A stretch of DNA of 44,919 nucleotides, taken from contig JAJIRX010000097.1 in the NCBI GenBank assembly GCA_023853785.1, positions 1 through 44,919 on the forward strand. The letters run 5' to 3'. The stretch is from Psilocybe azurescens. Its lineage: Eukaryota > Basidiomycota > Agaricomycetes > Agaricales > Agrocybaceae. Below are positions 31,572 through 44,793 of the stretch, piece after piece. A program made the position numbers and the translations under genes. Numbering within the stretch: position 1 is the stretch's first letter; each line of letters starts with the position of its first letter. The notes below the pieces were generated by a model. The model made no database searches. It was given only the letters and a program-made list of their open reading frames with translations, and was not told the origin of the DNA.

Positions 31572-33591
31572 TTACTTCTCGGAGGCGCCCAGAATAAACT
31601 GTGAATTCATGTCAGGTGAATAAAAACGTAGTGGACGGGATCAAAAGGATAATTACCGAGTTATCCTGTCGCATATTCTCTATATCTGTGATGACGGAGA
31701 CCTCTTGGTGAATGTCAATCTCCACACTCTGTTTTACAGCGATTAGGAAGGATCCAGCAATAACACACCAAATTCCGACCTTTGTTTGAGATGTACTGTA
31801 TTCTAGAGGGCGAGGTAGACGGCCACTGTTTGTAACCATATAGAACATGTTCTGCATGTTGCTGGTATTGCTGGTATTCCCTTCTTGATCGGTACCCTTT
31901 CCTCTGAGAACTTTTCGGGTGTTTAAGGCGCACAGGAAACAAATAGCATATACTATCTTGATGTCAGTTTTGTGGGCTTGGTATTTTAAGATATTCAGAT
32001 ACACACGTTTCCCGAGAGTGAAATATGAGGCCATGAAGTAGAAGGTGTTTGGCCGCACATTATACTGCAATAAAACGTTAATAGTCATGTGAGGACCAAT
32101 ACTTCTAGCAACGTACCAAGATGATAGTCAGCAAGCTAATAGCTCTGTATGCGACGGAGAAGTTAGTACACAATAATCGATACAGAGAAAAAAGGCATAC
32201 CCCGTTAGTGCCCCTGTGTTGACGGCATAAAGGCTGAGCGTATTTACGAGCGTATCGGCCCTACAGAGGGGACTTCAGTACTTGAATTATGTAAATGTTA
32301 TTTGGTACTCACTTGCGAACTCCTGTGCGCATTCTCTGCAGACAGAAACATAACGCGACGGCTATCAGGAAGTCTGTTAGAAGACCAGCGCCAAGCGCCA
32401 AACTTGCGACGGCCTATAGGGAACAACAACCGATTAATAAAAGATTGTGCGAATGAGATTCGGAAAAAACCGACTCTGAGAGTATGGACGTCAAGTAGGG
32501 TATGAAGCTGGAAACTGATCCAGAGTTTAGATGGATTACTAGAGAATTCTGTTTGATTGAACTTACGCTCTTATGCAGTAAACTAAAATGTTGAACTTTT
32601 TCAGTAATCCTCAGTTTGTATGAAAATTTTGCGTACGAATGGCAAGACCTGTCATAAAACGTCAATAAAATGGACAAAGGGTGGTGATAGCAAGCGCACC
32701 GAATTGGACGAGTATCATCACGACCTATGAATTTATGAGTAACTGAGAGGAACAAACGTGCCAACAAAAAGACTCACAATCCCACCGGTTACATAGTAAT
32801 TTTGTTTACTGACTGTGAGCCTATGAGTTTCTTTTACAAAAGAAAGTGAATGTCAGAAATGCGTACATCTCCATACACGCATCGCAAAACAACTTCAGGT
32901 CGACTGTAAGAAACGAGGCAAGAACCACGCTGCTATAAAAGCTCACCATTTGACAATTGTGCCTACAACGGACTACGATGCGATTTAGAACTACGGCTAG
33001 AGGGAAAAGATTACTGAGCTTACCGACATGACAATTTGAAGCTATATTAGGAGGTGAATACTCAGAATGGGGCCTAGCGAATTGCGATAAAAACATGCTT
33101 ACAATAAGAGACCTTGAGAGGCCTGCTCAGCGAATGGAAAAAGGCTGACTACTGAGAAAAACGTACCAAACGACGCTTCCTGTTATCAAAATATTAGGAT
33201 TCGTGTAATTTCTGGTGGACGGATCAGTTCCAGGGAGTCAGCGTAACAGAAAAAATAGCCACGAACGTGACCATGTAGAAGTAGAGGGAATATGCGATGA
33301 AGATCTGATCAACCATTTCCAGCGACCTACAATTATATCAGCAACGAAGATGAAGACTGCAAAGGATGTCAATACCATAACACAGCAACCTGTTATGTGG
33401 CATAAAACTGTGCACTTTGAAGCATACATTGACGACGATTTGCTTACCAGTAACTTGTAAGCCATTCTATCCATTGGAAACCGCCGATAGAACACAAAGA
33501 TTTGTGTTGTGAGGACGCCGAAGACAACACAAGACACACCGAAACCAATGAAGGCGGCACCAAGGGTGTTATCGACAGATCCGGTGGCCAT
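31572..33591 (-). CDS. DUF6534 seven-helix membrane protein B
   Basis: A tandem paralogue of protein A. The start exon reads VDNTLGAAFIGFGVSCVVFG and VFYRRFPMDRMAYKLLV; next is LEMVDQIFIAYSLYFYMVT. The DUF6534 core has ADTLVNTLSLYAVNTGALTG, NTFYFMASYFTLGKR and LNTRKVLRGKGTDQEG. The tail carries SVEIDIHQEVSVITDIENM, a common ending in this family. I end it at 31572 by assuming a 58-nt intron (31656-31599) that gives the tail FILGASEK; reading through instead stops at 31612. The start is the Met at 33591, with another in-frame Met three codons upstream. Exon 2 after LTPWN runs into a stop without a clear donor, so that junction is unsure. Function unknown. Confidence 0.72.
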
Positions 33592-36234
33592 TGTCAACAA
33601 GTTTCAAAAGGCGAGTTGCTTTTAGGTCCAATGGACTTTCCCAGGAGAAGAAACGCTGGGTGCCCGGTTATGTATGGGTCAGAGTGATCCTGGATCTGAG
33701 AGAACGGTGAAGAAGAGGTGTTGGCTCTCTAATTCCCCCTTACGTATAATTAGATTCATGAATCTCTTGATCAGATGCGAACGGATGCATAGGTGTTAAA
33801 AGAAATTTTCATACGGCGTTCCAGGGCGTTCTCCATTGCCCAAGAGAAAGTCTTCACATGATGGGCGTCTTTAGCAACCCCGTCGGCATATGCTTAGACC
33901 CGAGCGTAACTTAAAAAAGGTTCAATTAAATGTAAGAGTCTATAAATGGATCACACAAATTTTTCTCCCCCTTTTTTTAGGGAAGAGGGATCGAGAGGGC
34001 TGTGCACCAAAACATGCAAGCATGGCCGGCACCGAACACCCACACCAAGCAGCAGTGGATGGCATGGTGAAAGACCAAGGAGGACCAAGGTCGCAATGAT
34101 CTGGCCGCAATGCCGCCGCATCCATGACAGCCAGATAATTGGAAACTGATTTGGTGCATTATTTGGAACGTCAACACCGTATGGTAATCTCGCTATACAT
34201 ACCAACCAACCGCGATGGGTTGCATATGTTCTTCTCTATAATTTGGCTTGTACATGGAATGGTTCCAGGCACTCACAATTTACAAACCGCCCTGACGAGC
34301 CCTGGCGTCAAGACTCAAGGAGTCTCAAGGCAGGTCAAGGCTCGTCTGTTGATTTTCTTCACAGGTGATGTAAAATGTATGTCCGTTTTGAGGCCAGATT
34401 ATCACGTATGTCTTGTGAGGAGCCATTGCGGCTGGAAGAAACGGTAGGGGATTTGACACTCCTATAATTGCGTTGTACCTGGTTGTAATTTGCCAGAACA
34501 TTGCCGATCTTTGCAGACAGAAGGGTTTTGAAAGGCTGCAGACTGTTGCTAAATAAAGAGCAAGATAGATGGATAGATCACCTCAAAATCAATTCAAAAC
34601 GAATTAGGTTCTGCCGGGTCTCCAGATCCTTACCCCACTAAATTTCTAATACTCGAGTAAAAGACAAACATATGACGATCACGACTGATTGCGACCTGGT
34701 TAGGGAAGGTTTGAACAAGGTCTGAAGAGGTCTGAAGCTGCTTGAAAAGCCTGACGCAGTGTAATTCAGTGGAGGTTTGCAGATCTGAAGCAACGCTTCC
34801 ATTTGGATCGTATAAAAAACAACATACCCTGGATCGCAACGCGGCGATTACATTCATTCACAAGTCGAATGACGACATATTACGAACTTAAAAAGTTAAA
34901 TGGGTGTCAAGTGGGTGTAAGTAAAACCTTCGGGTTGTTGAAAGCCCGTCACCACAGAGCTCACTGAGAATTACGCGGAAAATGACAAGACCACGATATA
35001 TCGATTGAACGGTTGACTAGGTTACAGATGTGTACGATACGTAAAGAAAGAGAAAAGCGGGAGTCGCTATCTACGAAAAGGTTGGAGTGTATATAGATGT
35101 TCATAAAAGATAAGATAATGCGAAAAAGGGGCTAGTGGTAGGCCTGGGGCGCCAGGCTTACAGTTGTCAAGACTTGTCAAAGAGTTTCCTGTGAAAACAG
35201 AGGTAGCATGCTTATAAAGGGGGAGCCATCTGAGGTCTGGTTTACTTTTGAAGTACTTGATGTTGAACAGTGCCTTCCCCAACAACCACACCTACGCCGA
35301 CCTCTACTGCTTTTACACTCTTTCTCTTCTGTAACATATTTTCTCTTTCTAATGTACTATAGTTCTTTGTTATCCTTCTTACCCGTTCCATTATTTATAT
35401 CTTTATTTTTCTATATTCACGCACCACGTAGTGCCTCTGTCAACCTCGGCTTACTATAGGCCATAGTTTTACATTACCCTATACACACATGGACAGTTAG
35501 ATACACAAGTCCGCCACACTCGGAGAACCGAGACGTAGTAGATACTCTAGCGTAGGGTAGTACTTCTTTGCACCCGTGCGTCTTAGCGCTCTGACTGCTT
35601 CTTGCATGTTAATAAACTGATTCAAAATAATACAATAAAATAAAAAGAAGTCAAACAGTGCCATTCTGGAATCATTTGAGTTCCCAACGTGCCACATTGA
35701 TCGGGAATTTAAACCATTTAAGAGGAACTTCAATTGTCAAATGGGACTCTGCTTCGCAAATCTATATAAACCTACATTTACAAGAGCAACCCAGGCGGCG
35801 TGGTGCCCTTTAAGTCTTTAAAGCTTTATTTCTCTGTCTTTAATAATCATCTCTCCTATGTCGTTCCGATGGACATCTTTCCTAATCACCATCTGATCCA
35901 TCCCGCTGCGCTGGCACACATGAAGCGGACTACTCAATTCTCCTCCCCACGATTTCTATTGGAGTTCTACGGGAGGTCGCCAGATTGTTCGATCAGCTTA
36001 TGGTTTTGCATACCTCAGTAATTGTGTTTACCCGAGGAAGCTTTTCATACCTTTACTGTCTGTCATAGGTTCGAGATAGCTTTCCATCGTGGGGCAGACG
36101 GCCCGCGAGGGTCAGTCTTGAACACTGATTAGGGTGCTTCAAATGTCTCCCAAACCCGTACTTTCACCGAGGAACAGAGCTGCGCATATAAGCTCTCAGA
36201 AGACGTATCATTCGCGCGGCTTGCAGCAGTTCCT
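33592..36234. other. Gene-poor region of about 2.6 kb
   Basis: No coding exon with a recognisable domain was found. Small overlapping open frames at 33890-34205 lie on both strands. A pyrimidine-rich stretch runs from about 35300 to 35430. GTCAAG-type words recur near 34300-34340 and 35165-35180, which could be remnants of transposable elements, but I could not define ends. The last 50 bp hold a TATA-like element for the first pectinesterase. Confidence 0.45.
36186..36192 (+). promoter_or_regulatory. TATA-like box of pectinesterase 1
   Basis: ATATAAG lies about 45 nt upstream of the pectinesterase ATG at 36235, a plausible core promoter distance. Based on sequence and spacing only. Confidence 0.35.
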
Positions 36235-37538
36235 ATGTTCAAACTTTCTACCTTCTGTCTTATATCAACGATTTTATGGACGGCTACTCTAGGGGCCGTA
36301 CGTACCTCGCCTCTCCCCTGGATCGGTTATCGTCCGGTCTGGAACAAAGACATCTGGGGAGTTCTCAACTATCGCTGCAGCTCTTGCCTCTTTGCCCGAT
36401 GATAGCTCTACGAGGTTGATATTTATCTATCCTGGAACATACTCAGAACAAATATATATCACACGCAGCGGACCCCTGACAGTAAGTATGGACCGATTTC
36501 AAGGAATATGTAGCGCATACTTATAGTATGTCGCGTTTTTTTATAGATATATGGCTTTACGAACAACACAGATTCATATATGTCGAACCAGGTCACGATA
36601 CAGGCTGCAGTTCCAGCCAGCACAGCCGGTTCAGATGACGCTAGTGGAACCTTACGCGTCCACAAGGATGACTTCAAAATGTACAACGTGAACGTCAAGA
36701 ACAATTATGGAGTCGGTTCCCAGGCCATTGCTATCAGCCAGTACGGGAATCGTGTCGGGCTGTACGCCTGTGGATTCTATGGATACCAGGATACATTATA
36801 TGCCAACAAGGGTACGCAAGTGTACCTCAAAGGTTATATCGAGGCCGGTCAAACTTTCCTGTCTGTAAATGCTATGGACTGAGGTGACTCTCGATTTCAA
36901 GGGTGCAGTCGATTTTATTTTCGGTCGAACGGGTTTGGCGTATTTTGGTGGCAATACTATTGGAGTCAAAGCTCCGGGATGTATAACTGCCAGCGGCCGG
37001 CAGTCCAACGATTCTGGAAGCTGTAAGTGCACCACATGCGTTCATACACATGATTCCTCATTCAGATGTGCAGACGTGTTTGATCATAATACGATCATCC
37101 TCGCACCAGGCGCTTCTTCCAGTGCGTCCAGGGAGATTTATCTCGGAAGACCCTGGGCAGGTCGGTCTTTCTCTTTGAAAGCATGATCCATGAGTACAAT
37201 TACTGATTATCTACAGATTACGCGAAGTAAGCCATCTTCCTATTGTTTCTGGAAAATATGTTATGTTTTGAGCTCATACCCTCATCAGAGTGATTTTCAA
37301 AAATACCGTAGTCACAGCACCCCTCAACCCAGCCATATGGTCTGTCTGGAACGCCGCAACGCCTAATACGGACCACGTATTTCTGGCAGAATACAATACA
37401 ACGGGAAGTGGTGTCAGCGGAGCTTCTCGCCCCAACTTTGCCACGGTGCTCAGTGTCAAACAAGCCGCCTCCTATTCAATTTCCAGCGCAGTTGGCGACG
37501 ACTATACGAGTTGGGTGGACGCCGCATACATAGTTTGA
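36235..37538 (+). CDS. Pectin methylesterase 1 (CE8), secreted
   Basis: Removes methyl esters from homogalacturonan, opening pectin to lyases and polygalacturonases. Start ATG 36235 gives the signal peptide MFKLSTFCLISTILWTATLG. The right-handed beta-helix domain follows: SGEFSTIAAALASLPDDSS, IFIYPGTYSEQIYITRSGPL, GSDDASGTLRVHKDDFKMYN, GSQAIAISQYGNRVGLYACG, FYGYQDTLYANKG (catalytic Asp), GAVDFIFGRTGLAYFGGNTI (second catalytic Asp), CITASGRQSNDSGS, YLGRPWAG (substrate-binding Arg/Trp) and VIFKNTVVTAPLN, ending WVDAAYIV, stop 37538. An extra C is likely at 36315-36318, where TSP and GSVIVRSGT are in different frames. The intron after YIE begins GC (36844) where the other copies have GT. First of four tandem copies with the same exon plan. 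Confidence 0.9.
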
Positions 37539-37997
37539 GGTCGTACGGACGGGAACGCTTCTGTTCTTGCTGGTGACCACGTCAGAAGGTTGGCCTCTTT
37601 AGCTTCCCCTTCCCTGATAGTAGTAAGTCAGAAGACGAGATTTCAGGAGTCGGAAAAACTTATGTGGTCAACCTTTGTCAATAGTAAACGCCGAAATATC
37701 ACGATATTCATTCCTCATTCCAGGTCCAACCATGTACTGTCATCCTTTCCTCGTGCCATCCCTCGACCTGTTCATATTCAAATAAAAGAACGGCCCGCTT
37801 GGGCAACACTGTCCTTAATATAGAGCTCGAAAGGTCTAGCAATTGTTTAACCCTCGGTGGATGTTCAGTTTCGAGACTCATTTTCTCAAGACATGACTTG
37901 TTCGAATTGTATAAATTCTCGGCGCTGAAGGTGGTTCTGACGACCTCCTGTTCTACGAAGGTTACCCTCTGCAATCATCTCGATCTCCTACAACTTT
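37539..37997. other. Spacer between pectinesterases 1 and 2
   Basis: A 459-bp region with no recognisable gene; overlapping frames at 37590-37823 (+) and 37708-37974 (-) have no domain. It should carry the promoter of pectinesterase 2; TATAAATTC occurs near 37909. Confidence 0.4.
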
Positions 37998-39291
37998 ATG
38001 CTTTTCTTTTGGATTTACATCCTCGCCTTTTTTCGGGAAGGGCCTGGGGTGCCTCTAGAACATCACCGCCTGCTGGAGCTGTAATTGTACGCTCAGGAAC
38101 GACCACTACAGGAGAATTCAACACCGTGTCGCAAGCTGTAAACTCTTTACCTAATGACAATTCTGCAAGAACTATTTTCATTTTCCTGGCACTTATACGG
38201 AGCAAGTGAACATCACTCGACCCGGGCCTCTCACAGTATGTCTCTGATTGATAGGCCATATTGCAAATTTATGATACATCCACTCTAGATTTTTGGGTCT
38301 ACCACTGATACCACGACGTACTTGAAGAATTCTGTAACCATTCAATTCGGTCTGTCTCTGTTGACGGCAGGATCTGATGACATTAGTGGGACTTTACGCA
38401 TCCACAAAAACGATTTTAAATTGTATAATGTGAACGTCAAAAATACCTTCGGACAGGGTTCTCAGGCAATTGCCATCAGCCAATACGGAACGCGCGTTGG
38501 TTTGTACGGCTGCGGATTTTTTTGGGTTCCAGGACACGGTTCTTGCGGAACAAGGTACCCAGGTATTTTTGAGGGGATTTATCGAGGTGTAAATCAGGAA
38601 CGGAACCTGTGAATCTTTGTATTCACCATCAACGTTTGGACGGTTATACAGGGAGCTACAGACTTTATCTTCGGTCAAAGAGGGCAAGCCTACTTCGAAC
38701 GAAACACAATCTCAGTTACTGCTCATGGTTGTATTACGGCCAGTGGTCGGACATCAAACGACAGTACGAGTTGTAAGCCGTTGCATGTTTCCTTACTTGA
38801 GTATAGACTTGTTCTGACTTCTCCCCAGATGTCTTCAACGAGAACACAATAGTTCTTGCGAGCAATGCTGCTTCTAATACAGCCGGCAACATATTCCTCG
38901 GAAGACCTTGGGGAGGTAAGCTTGATTGCCGTCGTTGTGTCTGCCGCATTTGATCACTTATTTGTCTATATTGCAGACTTCGCGAAGTCAGTGTTGCACT
39001 CTAACATAACTCTTTGAACAATCGCTGATATGAATGTCAAGTGTTATTTTCAAGAACACAGTGATCACTGCACCCCTCAATAAAGCACTATGGTCTATCT
39101 GGAATGTCGGAGACGAACGAACAGATCACGTCACTTTCTTGGACTTCAACAGTACAGGATCAGGCGTCTCGGGCGCCAATCGAGCCAGCTTCTCCTCTCA
39201 GCTCACCGCTAGTCAAGCGGCAGCATTCACAATCTCCAGTGCAGTTGGTAGTGACTTCGCCACATGGGTGGATACTTCCTATCTCGCATAA
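37998..39291 (+). CDS. Pectin methylesterase 2 (CE8), secreted, with homopolymer frameshifts
   Basis: The second tandem copy. Start ATG 37998 gives a hydrophobic leader (MLFFWIYILAFF), then SPPAGAVIVRSGTTTTGEFN, VNSLPNDNSARTIFIF, VTIQFGLSLLTAGSDDISGT, LRIHKNDFKLYNVNVKNTFG, GSQAIAISQYGTRVGLYGCG, ATDFIFGQRGQAYFERNTIS (catalytic Asp), CITASGRTSNDSTS, IFLGRPWG and VIFKNTVITAPLNKALWSIW, ending WVDTSYLA, stop 39291. Three runs disturb the frame: one T missing in 38028-38033 (leader to SGRAWGASRT), one T missing in 38181-38184 (IFIF to PGTY) and one T extra in 38517-38523 (CGFF to GFQDT). Otherwise all catalytic motifs are present, so sequence error is more likely than decay. Confidence 0.86.
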
Positions 39292-39785
39292 CTTGGAGGT
39301 TAGGTTATGACGTATGCCGTTTTTCAAAAGCACTTCAATAACTCTCAAACGGTGTTCTCAAGATGTTCTTCGTACGATGTACAATCGCAATCGAAATCGA
39401 ATTAACCATTCCTGAGCAATGGTTCTAAAATTATTGCAACATTCCCTTGACAAGTCTTCGACATCTTTGACGCAGATTCGGCGGGCGTGCATTGGTCGAG
39501 CGCCATTAATTTGTACGGTCCGGCCCAAGCTTGCTATTAATATTTGATTAATATCAAATCCCGGCGGACCGTGCTGCTGCACTCGACATGGTGCACATAT
39601 ATAATCTCCAGCTATACATCGCCTTTTTCTCCCAAGGTTCGACCTTTGGCTTGATTGATTGACGTTAAATGAAATCCCATACATTGAAGGGTATGCAAGC
39701 TACTCTCACCGACTGAAAATCCTTCTGGTTTACTTGTCTCGTTTGTCGACTCCATTATCCAGCCTCAAGAAAATCTGAGTTACCC
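39292..39785. other. Spacer and promoter region of pectinesterase 3
   Basis: A 494-bp region with no gene. It holds a nested palindrome block at 39515-39572 and a TATA-like ATATATAAT near 39597, about 190 nt before the ATG, so a long leader is possible. Confidence 0.45.
39515..39572. promoter_or_regulatory. Inverted CGG-N-CCG pair flanking an AT-rich palindrome
   Basis: ACGGTCCG (39515-39522) and CGGACCGT (39565-39572) are exact inverted repeats, and each contains the palindrome CGG-N-CCG. Between them lies TTTGAT-TAAT-ATCAAA (39543-39558). Zn2Cys6 factors of fungi bind CGG triplets, often as inverted pairs, so this is a candidate activator site for pectinesterase 3. Binding is inferred. Confidence 0.45.
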
Positions 39786-41096
39786 ATGCCGAACTACACC
39801 TCTTTACCAATGAGGGTGATGCTGCTTGGGTTACTCCAAGTGGTGTTTGGGCTTGATAGAACAACTCCTCCCCAGGGGCATATGTTGTACGGGCAGGAAC
39901 ATCACCCTCTTCTGGGGGAATTCGATACTATCTCCAGCGCTGTCAATGTTCTGCCTAACGATAATTCAGCTCAGACTATTTTCATATTTCCAGGGACGTA
40001 CATCGAACAAGTTAATATAACGCGGCCTGGCCCACTAACCGTAGGAACTTAAAACCATTCTAGATGCTCTTTCTGTATGATCTGACTGCAATGTCCTTCA
40101 GATGATGGGATTTACGCCCGACACATCTACATACCTTGGAAATACCGTTACAATCGAGTTCGGCCTGTCTGCTGCTGCTACAGGCTCGGACGATGTTAGC
40201 GGTACTCTGCGTATCCACAAAAACGATTTCAAACTCTACAATATAAACGTTAAGAATACCTTCGGCGTCGGCTCACAGGCAATCGCTATCAGTCAGTACG
40301 GGACCCGCGTTGGACTATACGGGTGTGGTTTCTTCGGATTTCAAGACACTATTCTGGCCGAGCAAGGTACACAGGTGTTCTTGAAAGGATATATCGAGGT
40401 AATGTCTTCCGTGGAGTCTAGACATGGACTCTAGCTTCTTGACTGAATACTGGACCGTCAAAGGGGGCCACGGACTTTATCTTTGGTCAGAGAGGTCAAG
40501 CTTATTTTGAAGGCAACACAATCGCAGTCAGTGCCGCTGGGTACATTACCGCCAGTGGGCGTACTTCCAATGATGACACCAGTTGTACGCCGTTTCCAAC
40601 TTTGCACTATAATATATATTCATTAATCGTAGATGTCTTCAACGATAACACAATTGTTCTGGCTGAAGATGCTGCCTCAAATACAGCGGGCAGAGTATTT
40701 CTAGGCAGGCCGTGGGGTGGTAAGCATCAAAAATCCTTTCCGGATACTTTCCTGACGCGTCAATTCACTTCAACTTATTCCAGACTTTGCAAAGTGAGTA
40801 ACTGCTAAACTGTACAGCTTGGAAAAGAACTAACACGTCAGTCCAGGGTCATATTTAAAAATACTGTCATCACAGCACCTCTCAATAAAAGCGTGTGGTC
40901 AATCTGGAATGTCGGAGATGAGCGGACAGATAATGTTTTCTTGGCCGACTTCAACAGTACAGGCGTTGGGATCGCTGGAGCGCAGCGCGCTAGCTTTGGG
41001 AGCCAGCTGACAGCGGAGCAGGCAACCACATTCAATATTTCTAGTGCAATCGGCAGCGACTTCGCAACGTGGGTGGATACTTTATTCCTCGCATAG
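39786..41096 (+). CDS. Pectin methylesterase 3 (CE8), secreted
   Basis: The third tandem copy. Start ATG 39786 or the downstream ATG 39810 (MRVMLLGLLQVVFG signal segment). Motifs in order: FDTISSAVNVLPNDNSAQTI, FIFPGTYIEQVNITRPGPL, YLGNTVTIEFGLSAAATGSD, LRIHKNDFKLYNINVKNTFG, GSQAIAISQYGTRVGLYGCG, FFGFQDTILAEQGTQVFLKG (catalytic Asp), ATDFIFGQRGQAYFEGNTI, ITASGRTSNDDTS, VFLGRPWGG and SIWNVGDERTDNVFLADFNS, ending WVDTLFLA, stop 41096. Within exon 1 one C seems lost at 39870-39873 and one G gained at 39914-39918. The two changes cancel, so about 15 residues between them read out of frame while the rest is normal. It is very similar to copy 2. Confidence 0.9.
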
Positions 41097-41393
41097 CACT
41101 CTTCGATTGTAACTTTTCGAATTGAATGTCGAAGTTGAGGGAACACGAGCCAGCGGACCGCGCCTGAGGACGGCCCGTGGTCATATTTACTTCAATTTGT
41201 TCTAAATCGATAAAATATCATTCTGACACCAGCTTTCTTACCTTCTTGAACCTGCCGCATGACACAATTCTCGTAGATCATGGGTCCATGTTGATGAAGT
41301 ATGACAATGAGAGAGATGTAACGGTATAATAGCGACAGCGCACCATCCGAACTGACGCAAAAGCGCAAGCACTCGATATCGAAAACTGTCGAA
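41097..41393. other. Spacer and promoter region of pectinesterase 4
   Basis: 297 bp with no gene. GTATAATA near 41325 could be the TATA element of pectinesterase 4, about 65 nt before its ATG. Minus-strand open frames here are shadows of the following gene. Confidence 0.35.
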
Positions 41394-42697
41394 ATGAAGC
41401 ATTCTTGGCTGGCCTGCATAATAGCCCTGTGGCAAGGATCACTTCTTGTTCTGGCAGAGCGACGTACAGAGCCACCTTCAGGGGCTCTCTCAGTACGTGC
41501 AGGAGCACCTCCGGCCTCCGGGATGTTTGACACTATCACAAGTGCCCTAAACGCACTGCCAAACGACACCTCGAGCCACACAATATTCGTATTTCCGGGT
41601 ACCTACAACGAGCAAATTAACATAGTACGACCTGGACCACTCACAGTGAGTATGCAGACAAGAGAACCAAAAAGGTTGCATGCATACCTGTATTGACAGA
41701 AACATATGACGCCAGATTCTTGGATATACTACGGACGCGTCGAATTTCGCTGCAAACCAGGTTGTCATTCAAGCGGGAGTACCCGCCAGCGTTGCAGGCT
41801 CAGATGATGCTAGCGGGACACTGCGCATCCATAAAGACAACTTCAGCATGTACAATGTCAACGTTACCAACACGTTTGGTATCGGCTCTCAGGCCATCGC
41901 GATCAGCCAATACGGTAGCCAAGTCGGGCTGTATGCGTGTGGGTTCATTGGATATCAGGATACGCTCTACGCCAACCAGGGCAACCAGGTTTTCTTAAAA
42001 AATTATATAGAGGTGACGATGGCACTTCCTGTATGCGCGTCTATTGACTTTGCTGATTTATTAGGGAGCGGTCGATTTCATATTCGGTCGACATGGCCTG
42101 GCCTACTTTGAGGAAACACGATCGCCGTAAAGCGCCAGGCTGTATCACCGCCAGTGGAAGAGAATCGGATGATAACGGGAGTTGTGCGAACCTTCGCCAA
42201 AGTCATTAAATCGAAAGCGGAGATTGACGATTTTTTTAGATGTTTTTGATCACAACACAATTGTGCTGGCCGCAGACGCTGCCCAGAATACTGCCGGGAA
42301 TGTTTTCCTTGGAAGGCCATGGGGAGGTGGGTCACACTGTAGTCTTCCATTTGGATTATTGACCAAGGCACTCTCGGGCCTAGATTTCGCAAAGTCAGTA
42401 TGTACGCTGTGCCGATGGCTGCAAGCTCGCTCACGTTGTATTCCAGAGTGATCTTCAAGAATACGGTCATCACTGCACCGCTAAATCAGACCATCTGGTC
42501 GATCTGGAATCCAGGAGATGAGCGAATCGACGACGTATTCCTGGCCGAATATAACAGTACAGGCACTGGCATCGCTCCACCCCGTGCGTCCTGCATTCTC
42601 CACCGAGCTCTCCAAAAGTCAAGCAGACGCCTTTACCATCGCTAGCGCAGTTGGCGACGACTTCGAATCTTGGGTTGACCTCGATTACCTGGTCTAA
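41394..42697 (+). CDS. Pectin methylesterase 4 (CE8), secreted, with homopolymer frameshifts
   Basis: The fourth tandem copy. Start ATG 41394 gives the signal peptide MKHSWLACIIALWQGSLLVL. Motifs follow in order: MFDTITSALNALPNDTSSHT, IFVFPGTYNEQINIVRPGPL, AANQVVIQAGVPASVAGSDD, LRIHKDNFSMYNVNVTNTFG, GSQAIAISQYGSQVGLYACG, FIGYQDTLYANQGNQVFLKN (catalytic Asp), GAVDFIFGRHGLAYFE, CITASGRESDDNGS, VFLGRPWGG and VIFKNTVITAPLNQTIWSIW, ending DDFESWVDLDYLV, stop 42695-42697. Three apparent errors: a G missing at 42112-42113, an A missing at 42129-42131 (together making a false stop after YFE) and an extra C at 42580-42583. It is slightly closer to copy 1 than to copies 2 and 3 in its Y/A motifs. Confidence 0.86.
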
Positions 42698-42891
42698 AAA
42701 ATGAAAAAATGTAGGCGTATCAATCGCTGGACTCAATCTCCAGCGCGCATATAGCCAACTCAAGTTCTATACACGGTAATGGGGTGAAAGCAACATGAAA
42801 CAAATAAATCAAAGGAATTGTACACATACAGCAAATGAAAATAAAAGGGCGCATCATTACCCCAAAAATAATAACCCGTGAATTAAACATT

Positions 42892-44729
<1,838 letters not shown>

Positions 44730-44793
44730 AGTGACAGTGGAATATGAAAAGCGGTTAGTTGCCAGTCAGAAGGATGGAGCGTGACGTGGTGGG

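Noticed and set aside
35140..35470. Possible solo LTR (GTCAAG words, pyrimidine-rich tract)
   Set aside because: No matching ends, target duplication or second copy could be found by eye.
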